From: Sphingobacterium daejeonense
GTDB lineage: Bacteria > Bacteroidota > Bacteroidia > Sphingobacteriales > Sphingobacteriaceae
Direction: 5' to 3'
Length of the DNA: 64,000 nt
Assembly (NCBI RefSeq): GCF_901472535.1
Contig: NZ_LR590470.1
Coordinates: 3,472,001-3,536,000, forward strand
The position numbers and the translations under genes were made by a program. Numbering within the stretch: position 1 is the first letter of the stretch; each line of letters begins with the position of its first letter. Below the pieces are notes generated by a model. The model was not told the DNA's origin and ran no database searches. It saw nothing but the letters and a program-made list of their open reading frames with translations. Positions 1-9,255 of the stretch are shown here, piece by piece.

Positions 1-1097
1 CCCATAAACCACCTTTCAGAAACGTATACCTAACTGGAATTGTACGCGATAAATTAGGCCGCAAAATGTCTAAGTCGCTAGGAAACTCGCCGGACCCAAT
101 TGAACTAATGGAACAATATGGAACAGATGGTGTTCGTGTCGGAATGTTGTTGTCATCACCAGCAGGAAATGACCTGATGTTTGATGTTTCTTATTGTGAG
201 CAAGGAAGAAATTTCGCCAATAAAATCTGGAATGCCTTCCGTTTAGTAAAAGGTTGGGAAGTAACTGAAAATCCAGCTACAGAATCTCAAAAGTTGGCAG
301 CAAAATGGTTCGAAAGTAAATTCAACCAAGCATTGGTGGAAATAGAAGAACATTTTGCTAATTATAGATTATCTGATGCCTTGATGGCAACATATAAATT
401 GATTTGGGATGATTTCTGCTCTTGGTATTTGGAACTGGTTAAACCTGCTTACCAAGCACCTATTGAAAAAGAAACTCTAGAAACTGTTAAAGCGTTATTT
501 CAAAAAGTTCTGAAATTAGCACATCCATTTATGCCATTTATCACTGAAGAATTATGGCATGATGAAATCTTCGGAACACGATCTGAAAAAGACTGTATTA
601 TCGTAGCTGAATTCCCTTCAATCGAAAAATTCGATGAAAGCTTGATCAAAGAATTTGCTACCGTTCAACAGATCATCTCCGAAGTAAGGAACATCAGAAA
701 TTCTAAAGGAATTTCTCCAAAAGTGGCTCTTCCTCTAGCTATCAATGCTACAAATATTGACTATAGCAAATATCAAGAAAGCATTGTAAAGCTTGCAAAC
801 ATTGAAGAATTAACGTTTGTCAAAGAGAAAGTTTCTGGAGCTGTAAGTTTCTTGGCTGGAAAAGATGAATGTTATATCGCATTGGAAAACAATATAGATG
901 TGGATGCAGAAAAAGAACGTATCAGCAAGGAAATAGAATATCTAAAAGGCTTCTTATCATCAGTAGACAAAAAACTGTCTAATGAAAGATTTGTTCAGAA
1001 TGCCAAACCTGAAATCGTAGAAAACGAAAAAAACAAAAAGGCAGATGCTGAAGCAAAAATTCAGATCCTTCAAGAAAGCTTAGTTAGTCTAGGCTAA
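1..1097 (+). CDS. valS: Valine--tRNA ligase, C-terminal part (5' end outside window)
   Basis: Cytoplasmic class I aminoacyl-tRNA synthetase that charges tRNA-Val. The reading frame is already open at base 3, so the gene starts upstream; the Met at base 66 is internal and belongs to the KMSKS ATP-binding signature (bases 63-77), preceded by a GIVRDKLGR stretch typical of ValRS. After it come the all-helical anticodon-binding domain (including a HPFMPFITEELW motif) and a C-terminal Lys/Glu-rich coiled-coil arm that contacts the tRNA. Stop at 1097, followed by a strong terminator. Identity is secure from KMSKS context plus the coiled-coil tail, which LeuRS and IleRS lack in this form. Confidence 0.97.
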   Translation, partial: HKPPFRNVYLTGIVRDKLGRKMSKSLGNSPDPIELMEQYGTDGVRVGMLLSSPAGNDLMFDVSYCEQGRNFANKIWNAFRLVKGWEVTENPATESQKLAAKWFESKFNQALVEIEEHFANYRLSDALMATYKLIWDDFCSWYLELVKPAYQAPIEKETLETVKALFQKVLKLAHPFMPFITEELWHDEIFGTRSEKDCIIVAEFPSIEKFDESLIKEFATVQQIISEVRNIRNSKGISPKVALPLAINATNIDYSKYQESIVKLANIEELTFVKEKVSGAVSFLAGKDECYIALENNIDVDAEKERISKEIEYLKGFLSSVDKKLSNERFVQNAKPEIVENEKNKKADAEAKIQILQESLVSLG

Positions 1098-1104
1098 TCA
1101 GAAA

Positions 1105-1150
1105 TATAAAAAAATCCCTCAAGTAAATTTACTTGAGGGATTTTTTTATA
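1105..1150. terminator. Bidirectional terminator between valS and the PepSY-like gene
   Basis: A perfect 46-bp palindrome: arms with AAAAAAATCCCTCAAGTAAA on the left and its complement on the right, with the A-run and T-run forming the outer ends. It lies between two convergent genes and can act as an intrinsic terminator in both directions. Confidence 0.9.
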
Positions 1151-1156
1151 GACATA

Positions 1157-1667
1157 TTATTTGTCAACTCTCAGGAATTTGCCGTTAAGGTCAAATACCA
1201 GATCAACATCATTTTTAAGCTCCACAGACATATCATCAATATCCTTGTCGATTGATTTGATAGCCTGCCCAGCATAATTTGCCTTTATATATTCCTGAAC
1301 CTGAAGAGGAAGTACAACCATTGGAATCTCAACATTTCCTTCTGTACTTATTTCTCTCCATTCTCCATCTTTGTCAAAATCTATTTCTGTTTTATCTGAA
1401 AGATCAACATCAAATACAGTCCCATCAGTTACAGGGCTTTGTTTGTTCTCCACATGTAAAATAGTTGCATTAGGAAAGTGTGTTTCGATAAATTGCTTCG
1501 CAGTATGTGGCAATATATCTGCTGGATTATTAGCAGGTATAGGACCATCACTAGACCCCTCAGCTATGCCACCAGTAGGATTGTTATCAATGTTTTCTGC
1601 TTGCTTGTTTGGGTTATTGCAGGCAAACAATAATGTGACTGCACCAACTAGTAATAATTTTTTTCAT
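1157..1667 (-). CDS. PepSY-like lipoprotein (frameshift in signal peptide)
   Basis: Small predicted lipoprotein with repeats of the PepSY-like type (FDKDGEWREIS and FDLNGKFLRVDK; each a pair of strands around an acidic turn), a fold found in periplasmic proteins of Bacteroidota. A lipobox (LLFAC) is encoded just inside 1630, but the only good start, an ATG at 1665-1667 preceded by an AAAGGAG ribosome site, is out of frame by one base. Seven T (1658-1664, plus strand) stand where six would give MKKLLLVGAVTLLFAC in frame. Read as a homopolymer error or slippage site; the downstream frame is intact to the stop. Precise function unknown. Confidence 0.7.
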
Positions 1668-1881
1668 GTTTACTCCTTTTTTAATATAAACAGTATAAAA
1701 AGAGTTTTGTTTTGTTAACTGACAATTAACATCATTTCCAAAAGAGATAAATCAAACTACTCATTCAAAGCATGCTTACCCTCTATACAGTTTTGATAAC
1801 TTCAAAAACTTATTGAAATCACAATTGTTATACATGAACTAACTCGCTGTCTATTAAATATATAACCCTAAACTTATAATC

Positions 1882-2520
1882 ATGGAAAATTTCATCAAAA
1901 CCATCCGAACCGCAGTAAAACAATGGTATTTACCATTAATAGTTGGAATAATTCTTATTGCATTAGGATTTTATGTATTATCAACTCCACTCACTTCTTA
2001 CCTTGCTCTATCTTTTGTATTTAGCATATCATTCTTATTTTCCGGAGTTATGGAGATTATTTTCGCCTTCAATAATAAAAATGAAATTGATGGATGGGGA
2101 TGGTATCTCGCTGGTGGAATTTTAAACACCCTATTTGGTTTGATATTGCTCAGCAATCCTGCCGTTTCTTTGGCAACATTGCCATTTGTAATCGGATTTT
2201 TTGTTATGTTCAAATCTGTTCAGTACTTGTCATTATCATTACACTTAAAACAATACGGAATAAAAAGCTGGGGCTGGATTCTCGTCTTTGCAATACTTGG
2301 AATAATTTTCAGCTTTGTGCTTATTTGGAATCCGGTATTTGCAGGATTGACCATTGTGATTTGGACAGGAATGTCAATTATTTCAGCTGGCTTTGCCTCT
2401 TGTATCTTGGCATTCCAATTGAAAAAATTAAAAAACATCTCTTCAAAAACACCAGAAGACTGGAAAAGAAAATATGAAGAATTAAAACAGGAACACGACA
2501 GGTATAAATCAGAATTTTAA
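1882..2520 (+). CDS. HdeD/DUF308 family membrane protein
   Basis: Inner-membrane protein of 212 aa with six hydrophobic segments arranged as three pairs (two-helix repeats, e.g. WYLAGGILNTLFGLILL and WGWILVFAILGIIFSFVL), as in the DUF308/HdeD family named after the E. coli acid-resistance protein. A charged C-terminal tail (KRKYEELKQEHDRYK) is predicted cytoplasmic. Stand-alone gene, followed by a hairpin shared with the convergent efflux operon. The biochemical role of the family is not established; acid or stress tolerance here is only an analogy. Confidence 0.8.
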   Translation: MENFIKTIRTAVKQWYLPLIVGIILIALGFYVLSTPLTSYLALSFVFSISFLFSGVMEIIFAFNNKNEIDGWGWYLAGGILNTLFGLILLSNPAVSLATLPFVIGFFVMFKSVQYLSLSLHLKQYGIKSWGWILVFAILGIIFSFVLIWNPVFAGLTIVIWTGMSIISAGFASCILAFQLKKLKNISSKTPEDWKRKYEELKQEHDRYKSEF

Positions 2521-2537
2521 ATACAATAGCAATTAGG

Positions 2538-2571
2538 AAAGGCTGCAGATATTAGATATCATGCAGCCTTT
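2538..2571. terminator. Hairpin between hdeD-like gene and efflux operon
   Basis: AAAGGCTGCA pairs with TGCAGCCTTT, with an inner GATAT/ATATC stem after a one-base bulge. It lies between convergent genes; A/T runs are short on both sides, so termination is likely but moderate in strength. Confidence 0.7.
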
Positions 2572-2579
2572 CTCCCTTT

Positions 2580-5500
2580 TTATGCCTTTTCAGAAATTAT
2601 TTCCTCTTCTATCTTGGGTGGTATTAATTTATAAACTACCGGTGTGACGATTCTTGACAATAAAGTTGAACTTATCAAACCTCCTATCATTACGATAGCC
2701 AAAGGTGATATCAAAGGATTTGATGACCAGGCAATAGGCATCAATCCCCCAATAGCAGTCAGTGTAGTCAGGATAATAGGCAGAAACCTAATCTCACCGG
2801 CCTTCTCGATGGCCTCATTCAATCCCATCCCCTCTCTTCTCAATTGATTGGTAAAATCAACCAATAAGATCGTATTCTTAACTTCAATACCTGCCAATGC
2901 AACAATCCCAATGGTTGCTACAAAAGACAGTGTATTTCCTGTTATCAACAAAGCTAAAACTGCTCCTACAATACCCAATGGAATAACAGATAAAACAATT
3001 AGCGTACTCTTGAAAGTCTTAAATTCCAAAATCAGCACTGCTATGAACATAAAAACAGTGATCATAATAATAGTTCCAAAACCACCAAATGCCATCTCTC
3101 TACTTTCAACCTCTCCGCCCATCTCGTAATTATATCCATCGGGAAACGGAAACTCCTCCATCTGTTCAATCACTGAGTTAATGACTTCGTCATTACCATA
3201 ACCTTTCTTCACAAAGGAATTTACAGAAACTGTTCTGATTTTATCCTGGTGATAGATATTCGATGGAGATTCTTCAAATTCCAAGTTGGCTAATTGTGTC
3301 AATGGAATGGATGTTCCTGCAACATTGTCCACAAAAATACCTTCTAAGGTCGCCAAAGTAGCATCCCCATCTTTTGGAACACTGACCAAAATATCATAAT
3401 CATTATCATCAGAATTAGGATCTGAATAAGTACCAACGCTATATCCTGAAAGTGCTACCCGAATAGTCTGATCAATAGAAGATGTGGGTACACCCAAGGC
3501 CATTGCCTTTTCTCTATTGATATTCACCTTGATATCTGTCTTATTGTTCTTAATAGGATTATTTACATATTCGGTGCCTTCAGTACGTTTTAAGATATCT
3601 TCGATCCTATAAGAAAGACTCTGCAGGCTATCTAGATTGTCTCCTAAGATTTTCACTTCAACAGGTGATATAATAGGAACTCCTTGTTCAAAATCTCTGA
3701 CTTCAACCTTGGCCCCTAAATATGGTGTCCATTTTTTCCTAAGATCTTCAATCAAGGCAATCTTTTCCTTGGACTTTACATCATCATGCAACTGTACGAA
3801 GATATCAGCATAAGATACATCTTCCCTAGCCTGCTGCATATTATAGTACACTCTAGGATTTCCTTTTCCAACGTTGGAAGTATAATATTTTACATCAGGC
3901 AATTGCTTCAATTCTTTTTCAATAGCCTTTGTCACACTATCTGTAGTCTCTATATTGGACTGTAACGCAGCATTGATATGAATCATAAATTGAGGCTTTT
4001 CGGATGGCGGAAACAAACTGAAACCCACAGCAGGAATCAGAGCCAACGAGGCTAAGAATATTGCCAAAGCAATCAATACTGTACGGCCGGGATGTTTAAG
4101 AGCTTTATCCAAGAAAACACCATACGACTTATGAATAATACGCTGCATTCCGCGAAGAATTGCATTTCCACCTTCACGTTCATGTGGCTTTAAAAGCTTG
4201 CTGGACAAAAACGGAACCACCAGCAAAGCTATAAACATCGAACCTATGACCGAAGATATAACGGCAATCGGCATACTTCGGATAAATTCACCAGCCATTT
4301 CGGGCATAAATACCAAAGGCAAAAAGGCAATGACCAATGTCACTGTACATCCCAAAACCGCCAACGCTATCTGCTCAGTACCTTTAATAGCTGCTTCAAA
4401 CTTACTATACCCTTCACGCATCCAACGCTCAATATTCTCAACAACGACGATACTATCATCCACAACAAGGCCTAAGGCTACAACAAAACCAACAATGCTC
4501 AATTGGTTCAGCGAATAACCAAAGGAGTTCATCGCAATGACACCAATACCCAAAGAAAGTGGAATAGCAATCATAACGACCAATGATGCACGGGTACCTA
4601 ATGGCAATAAAGTAATCAACACCAGCAAGATGGCAATTCCAAAATCTACACCCAAGCCTCCCAATCGCTTATTCACGTTCTGCGCCTGATCAAAATTCAA
4701 GACCAAATCAATATTCTCAGGTAGACCAGCTTTAAACTCATCAATAACTTTTAGGTATTCTTTTTGGGTATCTGAAATATTCATCCCTTCTTTTTGGGCA
4801 GCATTGATCAGAATACTCTGGAAACCATTCAATCTCGTGATATGTGTATTGGTACCAAAAGCTGGATAAACCGTAGCAACATCTTTCAACAGTATATTTT
4901 TGCCCTCCGAACTGGCAATGATCGTATTTTTAATATCTTCAATGCTCTGATAATTTCCTGAGCTCTTCACACTGAAAGATTGCGACCCGGCATTTACACT
5001 GCCAGCAGGAATATTTTGGTTTTCACTTTGAACGGATTGAATAATTCTATTCATGGTTATACCCAATTCCGCCAGTTTAGCTTGATTAAGGTCGATTTTA
5101 ATTTGTTGATCCGGAAGACCTGAAATTTCTACTTCCTTCAATGCTTTAATTTTTTCAAGATCCTGTTTCAGTTCATCAGCAAACTTTTTCATGGTCGATT
5201 GAGAAGCACTCTCTGAAATCAGAGCCATCTGGACCACACTAACATTGGTAGGGTCGATCTTCAGTACCTCCATACTGTAGATATTGTCTGGAAGTTCAGA
5301 CCTGCCAGCATTCAATTCCCGAACTAGCTCTTGATATTTATTGTCGTAGTCCTGACCATATTCAAACTCCACAAAGAAAAATGCAACACTATTGTTGATA
5401 GTCGTTTCAATCTTTTTAATATTGTCTAGGGCATAGAACCTGGCTTCCAAAGGCTTGACCACCAATTGTTCCATATCTTTGGGACTTGTTCCCGGATGGA

Positions 5501-5648
5501 CGACCAGAACCGGAAAGGTAACCCCCTTCATGTCGGGATCCTCCGCTCGTGGCATCGTCAAAATTGAGGAAACGGCAACTACCATAATCATCAAAACCAT
5601 GATCAAGGTAAATTGATAGTTCTTAATAGGATATCTAATTAAGCTCAT
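2580..5648 (-). CDS. RND efflux pump permease (AcrB/MdtB-like)
   Basis: Proton-driven inner-membrane pump of 1022 aa, the usual length for hydrophobe/amphiphile RND transporters. Visible: an N-terminal membrane anchor (IKNYQFTLIMVLMIMVVAV), two large periplasmic loops, and two sets of membrane helices. The fourth helix carries the paired acidic residues of the proton relay (LGLVVDDSIVVVENI), followed by the amphipathic segment ending in RWM. It forms a tripartite exporter with the adaptor (12 bp upstream) and the TolC-like gene, all co-directional behind a TetR regulator. Substrate cannot be told; drugs, bile-type detergents or fatty acids are all possible for this clade. Confidence 0.93.
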   Translation of the reverse strand: MSLIRYPIKNYQFTLIMVLMIMVVAVSSILTMPRAEDPDMKGVTFPVLVVHPGTSPKDMEQLVVKPLEARFYALDNIKKIETTINNSVAFFFVEFEYGQDYDNKYQELVRELNAGRSELPDNIYSMEVLKIDPTNVSVVQMALISESASQSTMKKFADELKQDLEKIKALKEVEISGLPDQQIKIDLNQAKLAELGITMNRIIQSVQSENQNIPAGSVNAGSQSFSVKSSGNYQSIEDIKNTIIASSEGKNILLKDVATVYPAFGTNTHITRLNGFQSILINAAQKEGMNISDTQKEYLKVIDEFKAGLPENIDLVLNFDQAQNVNKRLGGLGVDFGIAILLVLITLLPLGTRASLVVMIAIPLSLGIGVIAMNSFGYSLNQLSIVGFVVALGLVVDDSIVVVENIERWMREGYSKFEAAIKGTEQIALAVLGCTVTLVIAFLPLVFMPEMAGEFIRSMPIAVISSVIGSMFIALLVVPFLSSKLLKPHEREGGNAILRGMQRIIHKSYGVFLDKALKHPGRTVLIALAIFLASLALIPAVGFSLFPPSEKPQFMIHINAALQSNIETTDSVTKAIEKELKQLPDVKYYTSNVGKGNPRVYYNMQQAREDVSYADIFVQLHDDVKSKEKIALIEDLRKKWTPYLGAKVEVRDFEQGVPIISPVEVKILGDNLDSLQSLSYRIEDILKRTEGTEYVNNPIKNNKTDIKVNINREKAMALGVPTSSIDQTIRVALSGYSVGTYSDPNSDDNDYDILVSVPKDGDATLATLEGIFVDNVAGTSIPLTQLANLEFEESPSNIYHQDKIRTVSVNSFVKKGYGNDEVINSVIEQMEEFPFPDGYNYEMGGEVESREMAFGGFGTIIMITVFMFIAVLILEFKTFKSTLIVLSVIPLGIVGAVLALLITGNTLSFVATIGIVALAGIEVKNTILLVDFTNQLRREGMGLNEAIEKAGEIRFLPIILTTLTAIGGLMPIAWSSNPLISPLAIVMIGGLISSTLLSRIVTPVVYKLIPPKIEEEIISEKA

Positions 5649-5659
5649 GAGTTCTGAAA

Positions 5660-6715
5660 TTATTTTTTGATTACGATTGGTGCTCCATTAACTAAGTATG
5701 GGCTCCCAGAAATTATTAATGATTGTGCATTCTCCAAACCAGACTCAACTAAAACATCATCGTTCTCTATGCTTGCAACCTTCACTTTTTGCTTTTTGGC
5801 AGTCTTTCCATCTTCCGTTATAAAAACATAACCCTCCCTACCATTGCCATCCAATAAGGAAGAGAATGGAATTCGCCAAAAGTTTCCTGACCGGGTAGTT
5901 GAAGGAATAATGATGGATTTGCCGAAAATACCTGAGGCCAATTTAAAACTAGGCTTCTGCTTTAATTCCAAGAATATGGCAAAGGTTCCTGACTGTGGGT
6001 CAAGGCCTTCAGATTTCTTAGATACAACAGCTTCCAAGGTATCGGTAGGCATAGCATCTGTGCTGATCTTGGCACGGTCGCCGACTTTTATTTGGGTCCA
6101 TTGCTGATCCCCAACACCTACTTTTAGCATCCATTTGGCATTACCTGCGCCGTTTACTTGCAGCACAGGGGTTCCAGGTCCTACAACCTGACCCTCATTC
6201 GCAAGCTTCGCCAAAACATAGCCCGAAACTGGAGAGATAATATTCGAATATTGCTGATTGAAACTGACCGATTTTAAATCCTGCTGGGCAACATCCAAAG
6301 CGGTCTTTGCATTTTGCATCTGCTCCAAAGTAGCAACACTGTCACGATACAGTTTATTGGCCCTTTCATAATCCCTTCTTGCCTTCTCAACCGCCAGTTT
6401 AGCCTGACCAGCTTTGGCATCCACTTCTGAACTCAATACAGAAGCCAAGACCTGCCCTTTGCGAACTGCATCCCCTTCCTTAACCGTGATTCGTGAAATA
6501 ACTCCGCCGTTCTTAAAACTCAGCATGGTCTCATCATCAGTCGTAAATACACCCGTAGCTTCTATTTGTGCCCCACCAGACCCCTGATCAATAGGCATCA
6601 ATTTAACTGGAATAGTATCTTGAATAGCAAGTTCTGTTTTTCGCTCCGATTGCTGGCATCCAACCAATGAAATTGCCGATCCAGCTAATAGTAATGTTAT
6701 AAATCCTAACTTCAT
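5660..6715 (-). CDS. RND efflux periplasmic adaptor (HlyD/AcrA family) lipoprotein
   Basis: Membrane-fusion protein of 351 aa linking pump and outer-membrane channel. The signal peptide ends in a lipobox (SLVGC, Cys20). A barrel-sandwich/lipoyl half (GGVISRITVKEGDAVRKGQVL, about residues 68-90) is followed by a helical hairpin (VEKARRDYERANKLY) and a second lipoyl half (SPVSGYVLAKLANEGQVV), then a beta-barrel domain. Located between the tolC-like and pump genes, with gaps of 5 and 11 bp. Family assignment is firm; no substrate-specific feature seen. Confidence 0.92.
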   Translation of the reverse strand: MKLGFITLLLAGSAISLVGCQQSERKTELAIQDTIPVKLMPIDQGSGGAQIEATGVFTTDDETMLSFKNGGVISRITVKEGDAVRKGQVLASVLSSEVDAKAGQAKLAVEKARRDYERANKLYRDSVATLEQMQNAKTALDVAQQDLKSVSFNQQYSNIISPVSGYVLAKLANEGQVVGPGTPVLQVNGAGNAKWMLKVGVGDQQWTQIKVGDRAKISTDAMPTDTLEAVVSKKSEGLDPQSGTFAIFLELKQKPSFKLASGIFGKSIIIPSTTRSGNFWRIPFSSLLDGNGREGYVFITEDGKTAKKQKVKVASIENDDVLVESGLENAQSLIISGSPYLVNGAPIVIKK

Positions 6716-6720
6716 GATGA

Positions 6721-8083
6721 TTATTTTAAAGGGTATGATGCATTTTCTCGTTCTAGTTTTGCCATCGCTGATAAAAGTTTATATGCTGCTATGTTATTGG
6801 CCATTTGCGAATTGGTATATTGTGACCTAGCGTCTATTGTTTCGATATAGGTGTTGACCCCTTCGTTAAAGCCCCGCAAGATCAATCTTTGATAAGTGGC
6901 AGCAGCTTCCATCTGCACCTTTGAGCTTTCATAGTTTTTTTTGCATTGCTACTAGCTCATTCTTCGCAACCTCCGCTGATAACGCCAACTGTTGCTTCGC
7001 TTGATCTATCTTGTTCTGAGCTTCAGCAACTGCAATCTGGTTTTCTTGGATTTTCAACCGGTTCCTGTTCCCTTGAAAAATTGGGAAACTCAATTGTGCG
7101 CCGACCATATAATATTGAGAATTACTATTGATCTTCAACCCCTCAGCTTGCGAACCAAGATCCAAAAAAGCACTTAACTTAGGGACAAACGCCTGTTTGC
7201 TCATCTCAACCATAGATTCCTGAATAGCTTTATTTCCCTCCAATGATTTTATTTCCTCCCGCCCATCAATATTTACCGACATGTCCGAACCTTCCAACTC
7301 ATTAGCCCTTTCCTTGCCCGATTCATACACAATCTCAGCATCACCAGCACGATTCAACAATGAATTGAAATAGTATTTCGCATTTTTGATCTGTTGCTCC
7401 GCCTCGGCAATTTTTGATTCATGTTGAGCTATTTCCGCCTCAGCACGGATTACATAGGCTGGCAACCCTTTCCCAGCCTCCAATAGCTTTTCATTAACCC
7501 TTTTGCCCTCCTTGGCCAAAGTCAACGCATTTTCATAAATCTCTTTAGATTGAACAGCACTCAAATAATTGAAATATGCAATCTTGATATCTTTGACAAG
7601 CTCCCTCTTATATGTTTCGGTTTCAACCTTTGTCAACTCAACCATTTTCTCCCGAACAACTTTATTATGTTTTATATCCGTGTTGATAATCGGAACGGAA
7701 GTTCTGATTTTAGCATCATAATAATTCTTTGGCAAGAAGTTGATCTGTTCGTTACTGATCTGTGGGAAATTATTGCTCTGTGTCAACTGGTTCAATGTGG
7801 CATATACAGGATTCAGCATATCGCCGATCGGCAAGTCGATCGAACGACCACCATCAGCATGTGAATAAGTCAAGTCAAATGTAATCTGAGGCAGGTACAT
7901 GCTCTTGGCAACCTCTAGCCCATTCATGGCCTTTTTCATTGAAAGATCCTTCTGAATTAAAACCAAGTTACTGTCCAAACCTTGTTTGACATACCGATCC
8001 AAAGCATGCTCTTGTCCAATGGTTAATCCATTAAATCCAAATATAAGGGCACAAACTACAGTTATTGTTTTTATTATTTTCAT
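6721..8083 (-). CDS. TolC-family outer membrane efflux protein (frameshifted)
   Basis: Outer-membrane channel component of the RND system. Signal peptide MKIIKTITVVCALIFGFNG, then two repeats of long alpha-helices with strand-forming segments (SFPIFQGNRNRLKIQ in the second). The frame breaks in a run of eight T (6935-6942): with seven the protein continues as QKNYESSKVQMEAAATYQR into the last 65 residues (IETIDARSQYTNSQMANN), giving the usual full length. I place the start at 8083 rather than 8110 because the longer version would translate the operator palindrome at 8085-8099. Likely sequencing error rather than a dead gene. Confidence 0.87.
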
Positions 8084-8084
8084 T

Positions 8085-8099
8085 CTTAACAGTGTTAAG
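8085..8099. promoter_or_regulatory. Palindromic operator, copy 2 (before tolC-like gene)
   Basis: CTTAACAGTGTTAAG: 7-bp inverted arms around one central base, ending 1 bp before the ATG of the tolC-like gene. The identical 15-mer lies upstream of tetR (8776-8790). Inferred binding site of the adjacent TetR protein. Confidence 0.75.
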
Positions 8100-8116
8100 T
8101 TATCGTACAAAAAAAT

Positions 8117-8747
8117 CTACTTAGATCTTGCTATCATTTCCACAAATACCTGAAACGAAGCATAGACCATTTCCTCCATGGTATCATTTCTTTCAAAAAC
8201 ATCCTTGATACAGTCCAAATGCTCCGTAACATGCAAAGAGACCAGCCCATGAACTGCACCCCAAGCTTGAATTGCGACTGCTATAGAATCCATATCCTTA
8301 AAGTATCCCATTTCCTGACATTCAACAATGGTTTTACGTAGAAATTCAATCACATACTGCCCTTCTATCCAAGCTGCATTTTCTTCTTTCGAGGTCAGGA
8401 ATGACAAAGGTTCTTTCATCATAAACATAACTTGGTAGTATTCAGGATTTGACAAAGCAAAGTGAATATAAATCTTACCCAATGCCTTCAATCTTTCAAA
8501 AGCATTCTCCACGGCCATCAATGGGAAAAAATCTATCTCTCAAAATCCCAAATCCAACCTGATGGAGTGCATAGACTATATCACTTTTGTCTTTATAGTA
8601 TAGGTAAATGGTCGTCGGGCTGAACCCAATCTCCTTGGCAATCTTCCTAATCGAAGTTGCTTCATAGCCCTCTTGAACAAAAAGCTTCTTGGCAGCCTCC
8701 AAAATTAAAGTCCTTAAATCTTCCTTATGTTTTAACTTCTTTTCCAA
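8117..8747 (-). CDS. TetR/AcrR family transcriptional regulator (frameshifted)
   Basis: Predicted repressor of the efflux operon. N-terminal helix-turn-helix of TetR type (LFVQEGYEATSIRKIAKEIG, then FSPTTIYLYYKDKSDIVYAL), followed by a ligand-binding helical domain (YYQVMFMMKEPLSF...). The frame changes in six A (8526-8531, plus strand); with five the protein reads RDRFFPLMAVENAFERL without a break, about 209 aa in total, normal for the family. First gene of the operon, 34 bp before the tolC-like start; the same palindrome lies before both, suggesting autorepression plus control of the pump. Confidence 0.87.
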
Positions 8748-8775
8748 TTGATTAATATTTTACAAAACAAAACTA

Positions 8776-8790
8776 CTTAACAGTGTTAAG
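8776..8790. promoter_or_regulatory. Palindromic operator, copy 1 (before tetR)
   Basis: CTTAACAGTGTTAAG, identical to 8085-8099, 28 bp upstream of the tetR start codon: the position expected for an autoregulatory TetR operator overlapping the promoter. Confidence 0.75.
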
Positions 8791-8845
8791 TTTTTCGTAA
8801 TTATTTTTTTTAAAGACATTTTGATGACAAATACATTGCCATGCT

Positions 8846-8950
8846 ACCCCAGAGGGGGTGTAACTATTAAGGTGGCAGGTTCAGACACCTGCCACGGCGG
8901 CCTAACCCCATCGGGGTGTAACTATTCTAGCGGGAACACCTGCCACGGCG
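8846..8950. repeat. Two CCCC-GGGG interspersed repeats with short hairpins
   Basis: Two related units: ACCCCAGAGGGGGTGTAACT... at 8847 and AACCCCATCGGGGTGTAACT... near 8904, each followed by a CACCTGCCACGGCG stretch (8888 and 8938). The first also forms GGCAGGT/ACCTGCC. The reverse complement of the core (AATAGTTACACCCCTCTGG) recurs in the second island at 24.5 and 24.9 kb, so this is a dispersed family. No coding content. Confidence 0.7.
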
Positions 8951-8953
8951 CCA

Positions 8954-9073
8954 GAGCTAAAGCTCGAGAATGACAGCCGCCTTTCTTTTAAACTGGCGAT
9001 TTTTGGGAAAATGGGGTTGCGGCTCGCCGCAACCCCATTTTCCCAAAAATCGCAATCCTCCCACGACATGCGT
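8954..9073. repeat. Palindrome-centred repeat element, copy 1
   Basis: Small hairpin GAGCTAAAGCTC (8954-8965), then GAGAATGACA (8966-8975). Next is a perfect 28-bp-arm palindrome with only 2 unpaired central bases (8996-9053; arm begins GCGATTTTTGGGAAAATGGG), then ATGCGT (9068-9073). The flanks match the element at 24634-24798 in inverse orientation (20 of 21 bases identical at 8955-8975), while the palindrome sequence itself differs. No ORF of its own; the short ORFs across it are artefacts of symmetry. Confidence 0.75.
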
Positions 9074-9180
9074 AACAAAAGTTGAGCGCGGCTTCTGCTC
9101 CGCTCCGCCACCGCTGCGATTTGTCAGACTGTGATTTGAAGCCATGGTTGGTGTTCCCAGGAACCTGAGCCTTTCCATTT

Positions 9181-9233
9181 CTTATGTCTTATGTCTAATG
9201 TCTTATGTCTAGTCTAGTCTAGTCTAGTCTAGT
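9181..9233. repeat. Microsatellite: CTTATGT / TCTAG tandem repeats
   Basis: Degenerate CTTATGT repeats run into five tandem TCTAG units (9208-9232). A similar TCTTATGTC tract lies at 18098-18132. Confidence 0.8.
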
Positions 9234-9255
9234 TTCCTTCCTATCTCCGTCCTCC

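Noticed and set aside
1279..1718. Plus-strand ORFs opposite the PepSY-like gene
   Set aside because: Antisense shadows: no homology features; the minus strand carries the lipobox and domain.
4198..4518. Plus-strand ORF of 106 aa inside the RND pump gene
   Set aside because: Shadow of the pump's codons; no start signal or domain.
8084..8110. Longer start of the tolC-like gene at 8110
   Set aside because: It would translate the operator palindrome and place sequence before a good signal peptide at 8083.
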